Made by a program: the position numbers and the translations under genes. A DNA stretch of 64,000 nucleotides from Peptoniphilus gorbachii (lineage in GTDB: Bacteria > Bacillota > Clostridia > Tissierellales > Peptoniphilaceae). Below the pieces are notes generated by a model. It was not told the origin of the DNA. It worked only from the letters and a program-made list of their open reading frames with translations, and did not search any database. Numbering within the stretch: position 1 is the first letter of the stretch; each line of letters opens with the position of its first letter. The stretch lies in assembly GCF_016908115.1 (NCBI RefSeq), contig NZ_JAFBDH010000004.1, positions 124,001-188,000 of the forward strand, in the 5' to 3' direction. Positions 36,101 through 42,938 of the stretch are shown here, one piece after another.

Positions 36101-36636
36101 ATCATCCCTCTACCATCATAGTTCTTGCCAAGATTTGCATTAATTGCATTTAAACTTTTTAAATAATCACTTGCCCTGTCGACACCAACAAGTTTTCTTG
36201 CATTTTCCATAAGAGGAACTAACTTTCCAGCCCTTTCGACATCTTTTACACCCTTGATGCTTTTTAACTTGTCAAGCACTTCAGGATATGCCTCAACAGA
36301 AACAGCTTGGAACAAAATATTGTACTCATAAAGAACTTTTACATCCTTAATTTCTTTTAAACTCTGTATAACTTGATCCTTATTTGCTTTATCATCAAAC
36401 TCTACAAAGTAAACTACCTTTTCCCTCTTAACCTTTACGCAAGCTTCATCTTTTTCAAAATCTTCAAGAATTTTACTTTTCTTGAAATTCATTTCCTTTT
36501 GACTTCTTACAATTCTCTCAGTCTCGCTTAAAGACTTATTAATGTTATTGCCTTCAGCAAAAACTCCATTAAAAGAACTCATTACAAAAATTAAAGATAA
36601 ACCTAGCGAAGAGTATCTTTTTAAATTTTTATTCAT
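30103..36636 (-). CDS. Very large secreted subtilase with SLH cell-wall anchor
   Basis: 2177 residues from the ATG at 36636 (GGAGGT just upstream). Order: signal peptide (to about residue 27, FNGVFA), I9-like propeptide (~45-125), S8 catalytic domain with D184 (NIDTGMD), H251 (HGMHIAG) and S625 (GTSMATP) interrupted by a PA-type insertion (~330-480), then Fn3-like and unknown beta-rich parts as in C5a-peptidase/lactocepin proteases, two InlB/Listeria-Bacteroides-type repeats (~1790-1940; GWNVRGVNQ, GWIVSGNRG), a short Pro/Asn linker and three SLH domains (~2000-2177; GFGDGKFMPDKELSREE, GMDDGNFMPKEKLTRAQ). The triad is intact. It would be held on the wall non-covalently, in contrast to the sortase-anchored proteins nearby, and degrade host or bacterial proteins. 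Confidence 0.92.
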   Translation of the reverse strand: MNKNLKRYSSLGLSLIFVMSSFNGVFAEGNNINKSLSETERIVRSQKEMNFKKSKILEDFEKDEACVKVKREKVVYFVEFDDKANKDQVIQSLKEIKDVKVLYEYNILFQAVSVEAYPEVLDKLKSIKGVKDVERAGKLVPLMENARKLVGVDRASDYLKSLNAINANLGKNYDGRGMIIANIDTGMDASHKAMRIDDDAKNSLKLKKKDLKGSDKEFWLSDKVPHSFNYLNGGKITTEKYDDGSDYHDPHGMHIAGILAANDTDEDIKAHKGIRGIAPNAQLFSYKMYSDASDGFAGDETMFHAFEDCIKHDVDVISVSSGFTGTGLAGEKYWQAIRSLRKAGIPICVATGNYATSSSSSSWDRYANNALKMTDTGNVTRTAAHEDAIAVASSRNTKIEYEGVNIGGKDFRYSQIGAFFDKGTFKQDKYKFIYLGQCQDEDIAGKDLKDKIVVMDRIYTKDLKYSFKKVFDKGARGVVVVNTVSYYNRDDWENIPAMGYEEDENTRVPVFSVSGMDGKLIWDMICGRTPDEKEDFKTKNSDYRIDMEKYNSKKPKVGEEKELSIKFLDHKIAWEDTNVPAGSTSWGPRIDLMLKPDVSAPGKNIYSTLNKINGVDTYQYMSGTSMATPVVSASTVLIRPRVKELVKEPVIKARGIDITSLTKIMLQNTSRPMIDPTTDDGKGNYLFASPRQQGSGLINVERALKSNLIVSYKVEDSLGEMNSYGAVSLKEIKSDKKDFTINIDNPSDRDITVKVSSSKVTTDGEVNKKKLDEQYKDEKSKDGIQNIAEIHPTEVKGASISFAQDEITIPARGSFNLGATLNVGEAKEKDKFVEAFINFESKEEKENVKDPQPSLSMPVMGFAGDWNKEPIVDKWAWEEGSRSKGIVGYDDEGNPKIPGTLNKGRGGEHGIDLFKPAGVIQNRENENKTLDQDPELFAFNNSQDFTMSSTGDSKIISKNEIDRGLTPSPLILRSASDCKISIVNTMDEKNQKDLKVITVDHFIKGILNSKRSDAKGIKSSKLKVYGDLRWDGLIYNPHAEDKNDPNYVEGKFDPIAEGQYYYKFQYRLSPKYPYQVSYIPVKIDRTPPQIISLNADNPDEIILKVKDTYNVQKDPNKTLFQRDQEKNSNDFAVTNNKVWFAGAAFVTEDGEIEENLKVVNTGKVDKYGSFQIDEEGNSVYKILGANKNLLGKTLEVAALDGASNFTNLYRVKFDDKVKDGKLAYYLEGNENTKLGEIDASKLKNVEVKEDDKKDNSPKDDPKKNYGNPEISIEKNSSYIQELTEADTKRIIEPKETKKTNEFTGEESIDYDYGDINSIDEYGIPSNYSDGTPMEFKDKDVSVLKAMGYVGKVIPDSNGGFDIKGEIKNVSPDAKIYFKSTRMSKTTKKEEVKKVPGSYDEKTHSFKFNLWANKDDVDNTKGIDYKGDLEFYVVDSGKTSKSIFLRMPKEINDSVEKKQKAKLLTSQKSIIELGEAELGGELKEKKDENGKTYYEVKDELRISKGYGVRIISRNPGKTGLDANYKEDFINNDKDVETVDALIRGLDGFNVIRYEIYKLDGSGEFKEENLVEEMGKCLYIDRDGVQLDMDQDTFNPYSDGEKGELYVRKSPHTLRGRIGDKGGFNWHLRINESMVDQYLIYGDLKSDNSKDFEVTFDVRDNDVMDWSAKDYKLNGPQKGILSQYRIYLDRAKPDIKLSKDKISENDLLLKYKDKTYHLNISDKRDGDKAGRIESSKIYVNGREFNPNESLEAYAKDGKVEVKVSASDYAKNTSVKIYSIDLDSDTITDVENKKINVKVNGIETQVKEGEDFVLPEFTGPEEKGKKFIGWNVRGVNQKPGHIFISQKDIEITPNFEEVRQITHRVEFVANGGSGRIEGINVGDKEEIILPQNTFTSPSGKVFDGWIVSGNRGKKNPGDKIEVDSDITITASWKDMDKERPQEDNKPSNENRPSDKNKPADNSIEGENNWDKGILRRRSHENTSKVVTESNGKNTSIFSSYNSNPSSIENHWAKKAIMYAVDKNYFKDIADLNNFMPDKSLTRSEFVTILGRIANVDTSKYKDKVFNDIDANKYYAPYIDWAYKNKIASGFGDGKFMPDKELSREEMCAFLSRFNKVHKINNKEENINISFKDEKNISDWSKGSVREMVRLGLIKGMDDGNFMPKEKLTRAQIAQVVFGIK

Positions 36637-36657
36637 ATTACCTCCAAATATTTTAAC

Positions 36658-36676
36658 AATAATGTTTATCATTAAC
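36658..36676 (-). promoter_or_regulatory. Fur-box-like operator before the subtilase gene
   Basis: GTTAATGATAAACATTATT on the minus strand matches the classical 19-bp Fur box GATAATGATAATCATTATC at 16 positions. It lies about 22 nt before the start codon and right after a possible -10 TATAAA (near 36685-36690), a place suited to repression. A palindrome TATCAATTGATA (36737-36748) lies further upstream and carries a TTGATA that could be a -35. Confidence 0.55.
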
Positions 36677-36922
36677 GATAACTTTTTATAGTTTAACATA
36701 TTATTTTTTGAATTTATATACCAAAATACGATAATTTATCAATTGATATCATAATCAAAAAAATTAAAAATATTACTGACTTTTCCCTTATGTAAATGGC
36801 TTGAATAGGATAATCTAAATCCTTTTTTAAAATTATTAATCTTTTTAGAATTTTATCGTAATTTATATAAAACTAGAGCCTATTCAAAACAAAATAAAAA
36901 CAATAAATAAATCTTTAAAAAG

Positions 36923-37007
36923 ATAAAAATTAACTAACCAAATCGAAAACATACTAAGAAAGGCTATGAAAACTCATAGCCTTTTTTCTTGGCTAAGACT
37001 TTATCAA
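36923..37007. repeat. Dispersed repeat, copy 2, with hairpin
   Basis: Corresponds to 29735-29822 over its whole length. The stem here is AAGGCTATG/CATAGCCTT instead of AAAGCTATG/CATAGCTTT: one base pair changed on both sides, so the hairpin is preserved. Here it lies between two divergent genes and terminates nothing obvious. The rest of 36750-37100 is AT-rich and holds no gene. Confidence 0.75.
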
Positions 37008-37100
37008 CAATCTAAAATTAAAAATTATCAACTTCTTAATAATTATAAAGACTTAAAAAAATTTATTTTTATATCCTTACTACTACACAGTGAAAACCTT

Positions 37101-37129
37101 TTGATATATACTACTAACAAGGATATAAA
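37101..37129 (+). promoter_or_regulatory. Promoter of the yfcC-iadA operon
   Basis: TTGATA (37101-37106) and TATAAA (37124-37129) are 17 bp apart. The predicted leader is about 75 nt and ends in a good AAGGAG site. Confidence 0.7.
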
Positions 37130-37209
37130 CTTTTGTGGCTAGCTTAAAAAAGCAAAAATTATATCTTTAACTTATCGTTATAAAATTTTAAACTCGAAAG
37201 GAGAAAATT

Positions 37210-38922
37210 ATGAGAAAAAAAGATTTAACAAAATTTAAAACACCGCATACCTATGCAATTATTTTTGTTGTAGTTCTTATTTGTTGGTTTCTTACATTTC
37301 TAATTCCAGCTGGTAAATTTTCAACTCACGATGTTGAGTATAAAAATGCCACAGGAGAAATCGACACAAGAACAGTTTTACAAACCGATACCTTTAGATA
37401 TATGCACCCTCTTAACAAGGATTTCTTATCCCAAAACTTAGGAAAATTATACCAAGATAAAAAAGCCTTAGAGGAAAAGGAAATTGACCAGGAGGCCTTT
37501 GCTGAACTTCTAAAAACTCCAGCTGATTCCTGGGACCAAGGTGCACTTGATGAGGTTGGTTTGACAGATGATACTTTATATGGACTTTATGGGGATAATT
37601 TTTATGATAAGACTGTCAACTTAAATAAGACAGCAAAAATTTGGGGAACAGATGACTTTAATGGCTTTGGTTTTCTAAACTATTTATTTGAAGGTCTTGT
37701 GTCTGGCGATAAATACGGTTCTGCCGTTGGTATTGTTGCCCTACTTTTAGTTGTAGGTGGAGCCTTTGGTATTATCATGGCAACTGGTGCCATTGACGCT
37801 GGTATTTATGCTGTAATTAATAAAACAAAGGGCCTTGAAAAATTTGCAATTCCAATTATATTTTACCTATTTTCATTAGGTGGAGCTACTTTTGGCATGA
37901 GTGAAGAGGTTATACCTTTTTCCATGGTCATGGTTCCCTTTGTCATTGCCCTTGGCTACGACTCCATTGTCGCCGTCACTGTAACTTTTGTTGCATCACA
38001 ACTTGGCAATGCCGTTTCTTGGATGAGTCCCTTCTCTGTTGCCATTGCTCAAGGTATAGCTGGCATACCAGTTTTATCTGGCGCGGGCTTTAGACTTGCT
38101 TGTTGGGTTGTTGTTACAGGTCTTGGTGCAGCTTACACTATGGTTTACGCAGAAAGAATAAGAAAAACTCCAACTCTTTCTGTTGTCTATGAAACTGACA
38201 ACAAATTTAGAGCAAAACTTGCAGAAGATAATTCAGCCCAAGAATTTAAGCTTGGTCACAAGCTTATCCTTCTTGAAATGCTAGCAGTATTAATTTGGAT
38301 AGTTTGGGGAGTTATGGAAAAAAGTTACTACATCCCAGAAATAGCCTCCCAATTTTTTGTAATGGGTCTAGCTGCAGGTCTTACTGCTGTAATTTTTAAA
38401 TTAAATAATATGACAATTAACCATATGGCTTCATGTTTCCAATCTGGTGCAGCAGATCTTGCTGGAACTGCAGTTGTTGTAGGTATGGCTAAGGGTATTT
38501 TAATTGTACTTGGTGGCAGCGATGCAAATTCTTTCTCTGCTTTAAATACAATTCTATACTCCATGGGCAATGCCTTCGCTGGAGTGCCAAAAGCCATAGC
38601 AGCAATTGGCATGTATTTATTCCAATCACTCTTTAACTTAGTTGTAACATCAAATTCAGGTCAAGCAGCTCTTACTATGCCAATTATGGCACCTCTTGCA
38701 GACCTCGTTGGACTTTCAAGACAAATTGCAGTTCTCGCTTACCAAATGGGCGCAGGCTTTATGGATGCCTTCACACCAGTTTCAGCAAGTTTAATTGGTG
38801 TCCTTGGTGTAGCTGGCATTGATTGGTCTAAGTGGGCAAAATTCCAAATTAAAATGCAAGCCTTCTTCTTCCTACTTGGCTCAATAATCTTAATTATTGC
38901 AGTCCTTATTAATTTCCAATAG
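37210..38922 (+). CDS. YfcC-family membrane transporter (probable peptide or amino-acid carrier)
   Basis: 570 residues with about 12 membrane segments. A first helix (~15-33) is followed by a hydrophilic stretch (~38-155), then the YfcC core: LLVVGGAFGIIMATGAIDAG, FGMSEEVIPFSMVMVPFVIA, SQLGNAVSWMSPFSVAIAQG and NSGQAALTMPIMAPLADLVG. The family belongs to the ion-transporter superfamily and is annotated for C4-dicarboxylates, arginine/ornithine or basic peptides. The next gene, 11 bases on, encodes isoaspartyl dipeptidase, so beta-aspartyl peptides are a sensible substrate guess (inference). Confidence 0.88.
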   Translation: MRKKDLTKFKTPHTYAIIFVVVLICWFLTFLIPAGKFSTHDVEYKNATGEIDTRTVLQTDTFRYMHPLNKDFLSQNLGKLYQDKKALEEKEIDQEAFAELLKTPADSWDQGALDEVGLTDDTLYGLYGDNFYDKTVNLNKTAKIWGTDDFNGFGFLNYLFEGLVSGDKYGSAVGIVALLLVVGGAFGIIMATGAIDAGIYAVINKTKGLEKFAIPIIFYLFSLGGATFGMSEEVIPFSMVMVPFVIALGYDSIVAVTVTFVASQLGNAVSWMSPFSVAIAQGIAGIPVLSGAGFRLACWVVVTGLGAAYTMVYAERIRKTPTLSVVYETDNKFRAKLAEDNSAQEFKLGHKLILLEMLAVLIWIVWGVMEKSYYIPEIASQFFVMGLAAGLTAVIFKLNNMTINHMASCFQSGAADLAGTAVVVGMAKGILIVLGGSDANSFSALNTILYSMGNAFAGVPKAIAAIGMYLFQSLFNLVVTSNSGQAALTMPIMAPLADLVGLSRQIAVLAYQMGAGFMDAFTPVSASLIGVLGVAGIDWSKWAKFQIKMQAFFFLLGSIILIIAVLINFQ

Positions 38923-38933
38923 GAAGTGAAAAA

Positions 38934-40127
38934 ATGGATACAATGATTAAAGTTATTAGGCAGGCAAAAGTTTATAGTCCAGATTTTTTAGGGACAAAGG
39001 ACCTATTAATTCTTGGCGATAAAATTGCAGCCATAGAAGATGAAATTAAAATAGACATATCTTCTCTAGAAGTTGAAGAAATTGACGGGAGAGGAAAAAT
39101 TTTAACACCAGGTTTTATAGACTGCCATGTTCACATACTTGGTGGCGGTGGAGAAGGCGGCTTTAAAACAAGGACGCCGGAAATCACTTTATCCACCCTA
39201 ACAAAAGCTGGCGTAACAACAGTTGTTGGTACCCTTGGCACAGATGGAATGGCAAGAGATATATCTGCCCTCCTTGCCAAGGCTAGAGGTCTAGAAGAAG
39301 AAGGAATTACATCCTATATTTACACAGGAGCCTATCAAATACCAACGCCTACCCTAACTGGCGATGTCATGAAGGATATAATGTCAATTGATAAAATAAT
39401 TGGCGCAGGAGAAATTGCCCTATCTGATCACAGATCATCTCAGCCAAGTTTTGAAGAATTTATTAGACTTGCAGCAAATGTTAGAGTTGCAGGCATGCTT
39501 TCTGGCAAGGCTGGCATAATTAACATCCACATGGGCGATGGAAAATCCAACTTAGACTATTTAAATCGTGCAGTAGATGAAACGGAAATTCCTATTTCAC
39601 AATTTTTGCCAACTCACTGTGGCAGAAATCCTGAACTTTTTGAAGAAAGTATAAAATATTTAAAGCGTGGTGGCTACTGTGACTTCACTGGTGCCGATGA
39701 CCCTGACCTTTGGGAAAAAGAATATGGCGAAGTGAGAATTTCCAAAGCCCTAAGGCGCATAATTGACGAAAAAATATGTCTCGATAACTTCACTTTCACA
39801 TCAGACGGACAAGGAAGTTTCCCAATGTTTAACGAAAAAAATGAATACATTGGACTAGGCATTGGCAAATCATCTTGCCTACTTGAAGCCATAAAGGAAT
39901 GTGTCTTTAAAGAAGATATCCCCCTTGAAATCGCCCTAAGAGGTCTTACTACAAACCCGGCAAAAATATTGTCCCTAAAAAATAAGGGGTCTATAAAAGT
40001 CGGCTACGATGCAGATATAAATTTGCTAGATGAAAAAACACTTGATATAGATACAGTCCTAGCTTTGGGAAAAGTTATGATAAGGAATAAAAAAGTAGAA
40101 GTCCTTGGAACTTTTGAAAATATTTAA
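38934..40127 (+). CDS. iadA: Isoaspartyl dipeptidase (beta-aspartyl peptidase)
   Basis: 397 residues of the amidohydrolase superfamily, colinear with E. coli IadA: GFIDCHVHILGGGGEGGFKT (metal ligands H65, H67), SGKAGIINIHMGDG (H199), LPTHCGRNP (H228), FTSDGQGSFP (D291). It cleaves beta-aspartyl dipeptides that arise from damaged or host proteins. Where E. coli has the carboxylated metal-bridging Lys162, this protein has Glu160 (GAGEIALSDHR), a swap known in other amidohydrolases. AGGAAG overlapping the yfcC stop serves as ribosome-binding site. It probably uses what YfcC imports. Confidence 0.93.
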   Translation: MDTMIKVIRQAKVYSPDFLGTKDLLILGDKIAAIEDEIKIDISSLEVEEIDGRGKILTPGFIDCHVHILGGGGEGGFKTRTPEITLSTLTKAGVTTVVGTLGTDGMARDISALLAKARGLEEEGITSYIYTGAYQIPTPTLTGDVMKDIMSIDKIIGAGEIALSDHRSSQPSFEEFIRLAANVRVAGMLSGKAGIINIHMGDGKSNLDYLNRAVDETEIPISQFLPTHCGRNPELFEESIKYLKRGGYCDFTGADDPDLWEKEYGEVRISKALRRIIDEKICLDNFTFTSDGQGSFPMFNEKNEYIGLGIGKSSCLLEAIKECVFKEDIPLEIALRGLTTNPAKILSLKNKGSIKVGYDADINLLDEKTLDIDTVLALGKVMIRNKKVEVLGTFENI

Positions 40128-40205
40128 AAATTTTAAATTCTCATGACTTTTTTAAAAATCAAAAAATTTTCTAATAACTTTTAAAAATATTAAAAAATAC
40201 CACAC

Positions 40206-40246
40206 AAAAAAGGATGCAGGAAAAAACCCCGCATCCTTTTCTTCTT
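40206..40246 (+). terminator. Intrinsic terminator after iadA
   Basis: Stem AAAAGGATGC (40208-40217) with GCATCCTTTT (40231-40240) followed by a T-rich tail. Confidence 0.85.
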
Positions 40247-40254
40247 ATTAACTT

Positions 40255-40295
40255 CTTTAACAAGAAAAACCCTAGAACAAAAAGTTCTAAGGTTT
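40255..40295 (-). terminator. Intrinsic terminator of the pilus/sortase operon
   Basis: On the minus strand AAACC-TAGAAC pairs with GTTCTA-GGTTT (40267-40295, one mismatch) and runs into GGTTTTTCTTG, 30 nt after the last sortase stop. Confidence 0.75.
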
Positions 40296-40324
40296 AATAA
40301 TTTTTATCTCACATAATAAAATAA

Positions 40325-41155
40325 TCAGTGTCTCTTATTTCTTCTCTTACAATTTCTTACATAGCCAATCATCTTAAAGAAGCTGATAATAAAAGCAAGC
40401 CAACCTATAAGACTTATAGCATAGATTCCATATTTTAAATATGAAACTTGTCTTTCTTCACTTACTTTTTCCACAGGCTCAGGCTTTTTTTCCACAACTC
40501 TTTCTGCATTAATGAGAAGTCTCTTTGGTCTCGGTGGTCTCTTTGGATGACATGTAAAAAGTGTCACCATGTCCTTACCCTCTATAGGCAGAACTTTTTC
40601 CCAATCACTGGGGTCTATTATCTCCTCGCCAGTAACCTTGTACTTCAAAAGACCAGAGCGACCATCAATAAATATATCGTCGCCAGCTTCAAGCTTTTCT
40701 ACATTATAAAACATAAGGTCTCCCCACCAACCTCTGTGGCCAGCAATAACAGATCTTGTAGACTTGCCACCAAGTGGAAGACTTGTCCCTTCAATTTGTG
40801 CCACGCCAAGGTCCAAATGCTTATAACTTGCATCAAGATAAATCGGTTTTTTCATGTCAAGTTTTGGAATAATTAAATAGGCAAAGACTTCATTTTTATC
40901 TATGCCCTTGATGTCATAATAGCCATCATATTCTTCATTGGAAAAGGGGTCAATAATATTTGCATCGCCCTTAACAATGTCTTCATTGTATTTTTTAAGA
41001 TCCTCAGTTACTTTTTCGCCCTTTGTCTTAAAAGATGCATACTTTTTGTCTGCCATAATTTCCCTATAAGACATGGAAGTAAAAGCCATAAGGGGCATAA
41101 AAATCCCCAAGAGAATAAATAAATATCCAATTAAAACTCTAGACTTAAGCTTCAT
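40325..41155 (-). CDS. Class C (pilin-type) sortase 3 of the cluster
   Basis: 276 residues from the ATG at 41155, with GGAGGAG five bases upstream; the longer frame would overlap the previous gene further. Membrane anchors lie at ~8-27 and ~245-265. The class C lid motif DPF is at 69-71; catalytic H140 (SVIAGHRGW), C202 (TLFTCHP) and R212 (RPKRLL) are in place. Pilin-type sortases link pilin subunits through lysine side chains. It overlaps the preceding sortase gene by 11 nt. Its C-terminal part (TCHPKRPPRPKR) differs from the two others, so its substrate may differ. Confidence 0.9.
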   Translation of the reverse strand: MKLKSRVLIGYLFILLGIFMPLMAFTSMSYREIMADKKYASFKTKGEKVTEDLKKYNEDIVKGDANIIDPFSNEEYDGYYDIKGIDKNEVFAYLIIPKLDMKKPIYLDASYKHLDLGVAQIEGTSLPLGGKSTRSVIAGHRGWWGDLMFYNVEKLEAGDDIFIDGRSGLLKYKVTGEEIIDPSDWEKVLPIEGKDMVTLFTCHPKRPPRPKRLLINAERVVEKKPEPVEKVSEERQVSYLKYGIYAISLIGWLAFIISFFKMIGYVRNCKRRNKRH

Positions 41156-41978
41156 AGCGTCTCCTCCTATGTCTGATGTATAAATAAATAATAAGCATAA
41201 CAATAGCAAGAATAAGACCTGGCACAATTAAAGATTTGTAATTAAACTTAGCTCTTTCAATTTGCTCTTTAACCTCTGGCACATAAGGCACCCTGTGACC
41301 ACGCACAAGAAGTCTTTGAGAATTTATCATGTAAGGCGTACAAGTAAGTAGGGTCATGAGGTCTTTACCTTCCACAACGAGGACTGGCTCAAAATCCCAA
41401 GGTTCAACAACGAGAATTTGGTCCACCTTATAGGCAAGAGTCTCCTTAACATTTGTGAAGAAAAATAAATCTCCCACTTCCATTTTGTCTAGGTCCCTAA
41501 AGAGTTTAACTTGTGGTAGACCCCTGTGAGCTGTTATAACTGCGTGAGTGTCCTTGCCACCAATAGGAAGAGATGTCCCTTCCAAGTGACCACAAGCGTG
41601 TTGCAAAACATCTTCAGAAGTACCAGCGTAAACTGGAATTTGTTGACCAATTTTTGGAATATCAACATAGCCAATTTTTTCTCTTACTTCAAGCATACGA
41701 GCGTAGTTTTCCACGCCCTTCTTTTCCCTTTCAGTGTAGGGGTCTGCAAGTCTTGAAGGGTCAAGAGTATCATTGTAGGCCTTGGCAAGTTCAATTCTCT
41801 CCAAAACTTCCTTACTTGGCATTTCAGCAACTGCCTCATTAAATTCCGCAATCTGATTGTTGTTGTCAATAGTATAATAATAATTTGAAATAATTGGATA
41901 AGTGGCAATCAAAAGTCCTAGAATAAAAATAAGTATAATTTTCCAATTTTTTTTAATCTTTTCCACTATTTCCATCAT
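41145..41978 (-). CDS. Class C (pilin-type) sortase 2 of the cluster
   Basis: 277 residues. N-terminal helix ~12-31, lid motif DPY (79-81), H151 (AVITAHRGL), C213 (LLTCTP) and R222 (SQRLLVRGHRV), C-terminal helix ~250-267, then a basic tail. The ATG at 41978 lacks a well-spaced ribosome-binding site; AGGG abuts it, and translation probably depends on coupling with the preceding gene, which it overlaps by 26 nt. The start may be the second ATG. Close in sequence to sortase 1, which suggests duplication. Confidence 0.9.
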   Translation of the reverse strand: MMEIVEKIKKNWKIILIFILGLLIATYPIISNYYYTIDNNNQIAEFNEAVAEMPSKEVLERIELAKAYNDTLDPSRLADPYTEREKKGVENYARMLEVREKIGYVDIPKIGQQIPVYAGTSEDVLQHACGHLEGTSLPIGGKDTHAVITAHRGLPQVKLFRDLDKMEVGDLFFFTNVKETLAYKVDQILVVEPWDFEPVLVVEGKDLMTLLTCTPYMINSQRLLVRGHRVPYVPEVKEQIERAKFNYKSLIVPGLILAIVMLIIYLYIRHRRRRYEA

Positions 41979-42900
41979 CCCTATCTAAATTATTATTACT
42001 GTCCTTATTGGAAGGCATATTCATTTTAGTCATCTCAATATTTTTAGCTCTTTCAAGTTCTCTCTTCTTAGCTAGTTTTTTCTTTCTCTTGGAAAATAAA
42101 TATCTTCCTATGATAATTATAGCAAAAATTAAGAGAATGATAAGCCTTTTATCAATGCCAAGATTTTTACCCTTGTCTTCCTTAACCTTTTCATCAACTT
42201 CAGGCACATATGGCACCCTGTGACCTCTTACAATGAGCCTGTGAGTGTTAATCATAATAGGAGTGCAAGTAAGTAGAGTTGCATAGTCCTTTTCTGGCAC
42301 CACAAGTAGCTGAGAAAAATCACTTGGGTCAATGACATCAATGTGGTCAACCTCATAAGCCAGTGTACCAGCAATATTGTCGATGTAAAATTTCTCGCCC
42401 ATTTTTACCTTTTGTAGGTCCGTAAAAAGCCTTGCAGAAGGAAGACCTGAGTGAGCCGTTATAACAGTGTGAGTGGACTCACCACCAATAGGTAGACTTG
42501 TACCCTCCAAGTGGCCGGCACCCTTTTGTAAAATTTCTTCATTAGTACCAGCATAAATAGGAAGCTCAACATCAATAGAAGGAATGGATATAACGCCAAT
42601 TTTAGTCCTTAGCTCTAGCATTTGAGCATAATTTTCTATTGCCTTATGCTTTTCCTCTTCACTGTAAGGATCCTTGGGAGTAACATTACCAAGATTGTCA
42701 TTATAAATCTTGGCAAGGCGAATTCTCCTCTGTATTTCTTCGTCACTTAAAAGATCTCTTGCTTCCTTGTAGTCGGCAACTTGGTTATTGGACTCAATCC
42801 TATAATACCAATTGGAAATCATAGGATAGGTCATAATAGCAAGACCTAAAATAAAAATAAAAATAAATAATTTATTAGATTTTTTCTTTTTTTTGCTCAT
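41953..42900 (-). CDS. Class C (pilin-type) sortase 1 of the cluster
   Basis: 315 residues from the ATG at 42900 (GGAG five bases upstream; nine further in-frame codons are rejected). Lys-rich cytoplasmic start, helix ~10-30, lid DPY (77-79), H150 (TVITAHSGL), C212 (LLTCTP), R221 (THRLIVRGHRV), helix ~255-272 and a long charged cytoplasmic tail rich in Lys, Asn and Asp. It is first of three sortases behind the pilin genes, separated from them by a terminator-like hairpin. Confidence 0.9.
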   Translation of the reverse strand: MSKKKKKSNKLFIFIFILGLAIMTYPMISNWYYRIESNNQVADYKEARDLLSDEEIQRRIRLAKIYNDNLGNVTPKDPYSEEEKHKAIENYAQMLELRTKIGVISIPSIDVELPIYAGTNEEILQKGAGHLEGTSLPIGGESTHTVITAHSGLPSARLFTDLQKVKMGEKFYIDNIAGTLAYEVDHIDVIDPSDFSQLLVVPEKDYATLLTCTPIMINTHRLIVRGHRVPYVPEVDEKVKEDKGKNLGIDKRLIILLIFAIIIIGRYLFSKRKKKLAKKRELERAKNIEMTKMNMPSNKDSNNNLDRDDGNSGKD

Positions 42901-42910
42901 ATTTCTCCAT

Positions 42911-42933
42911 AAAAAAGAGGCTCCCAAGGAGCC
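42911..42933 (-). terminator. Terminator-like attenuator between pilin and sortase genes
   Basis: Minus-strand GGCTCC-TTG-GGAGCC (42933-42919) is followed by TC and TTTTTT, directly between the minor pilin stop and the ribosome-binding site of sortase 1. Partial read-through would keep sortase levels below pilin levels. Confidence 0.65.
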
Positions 42934-42938
42934 CCATT

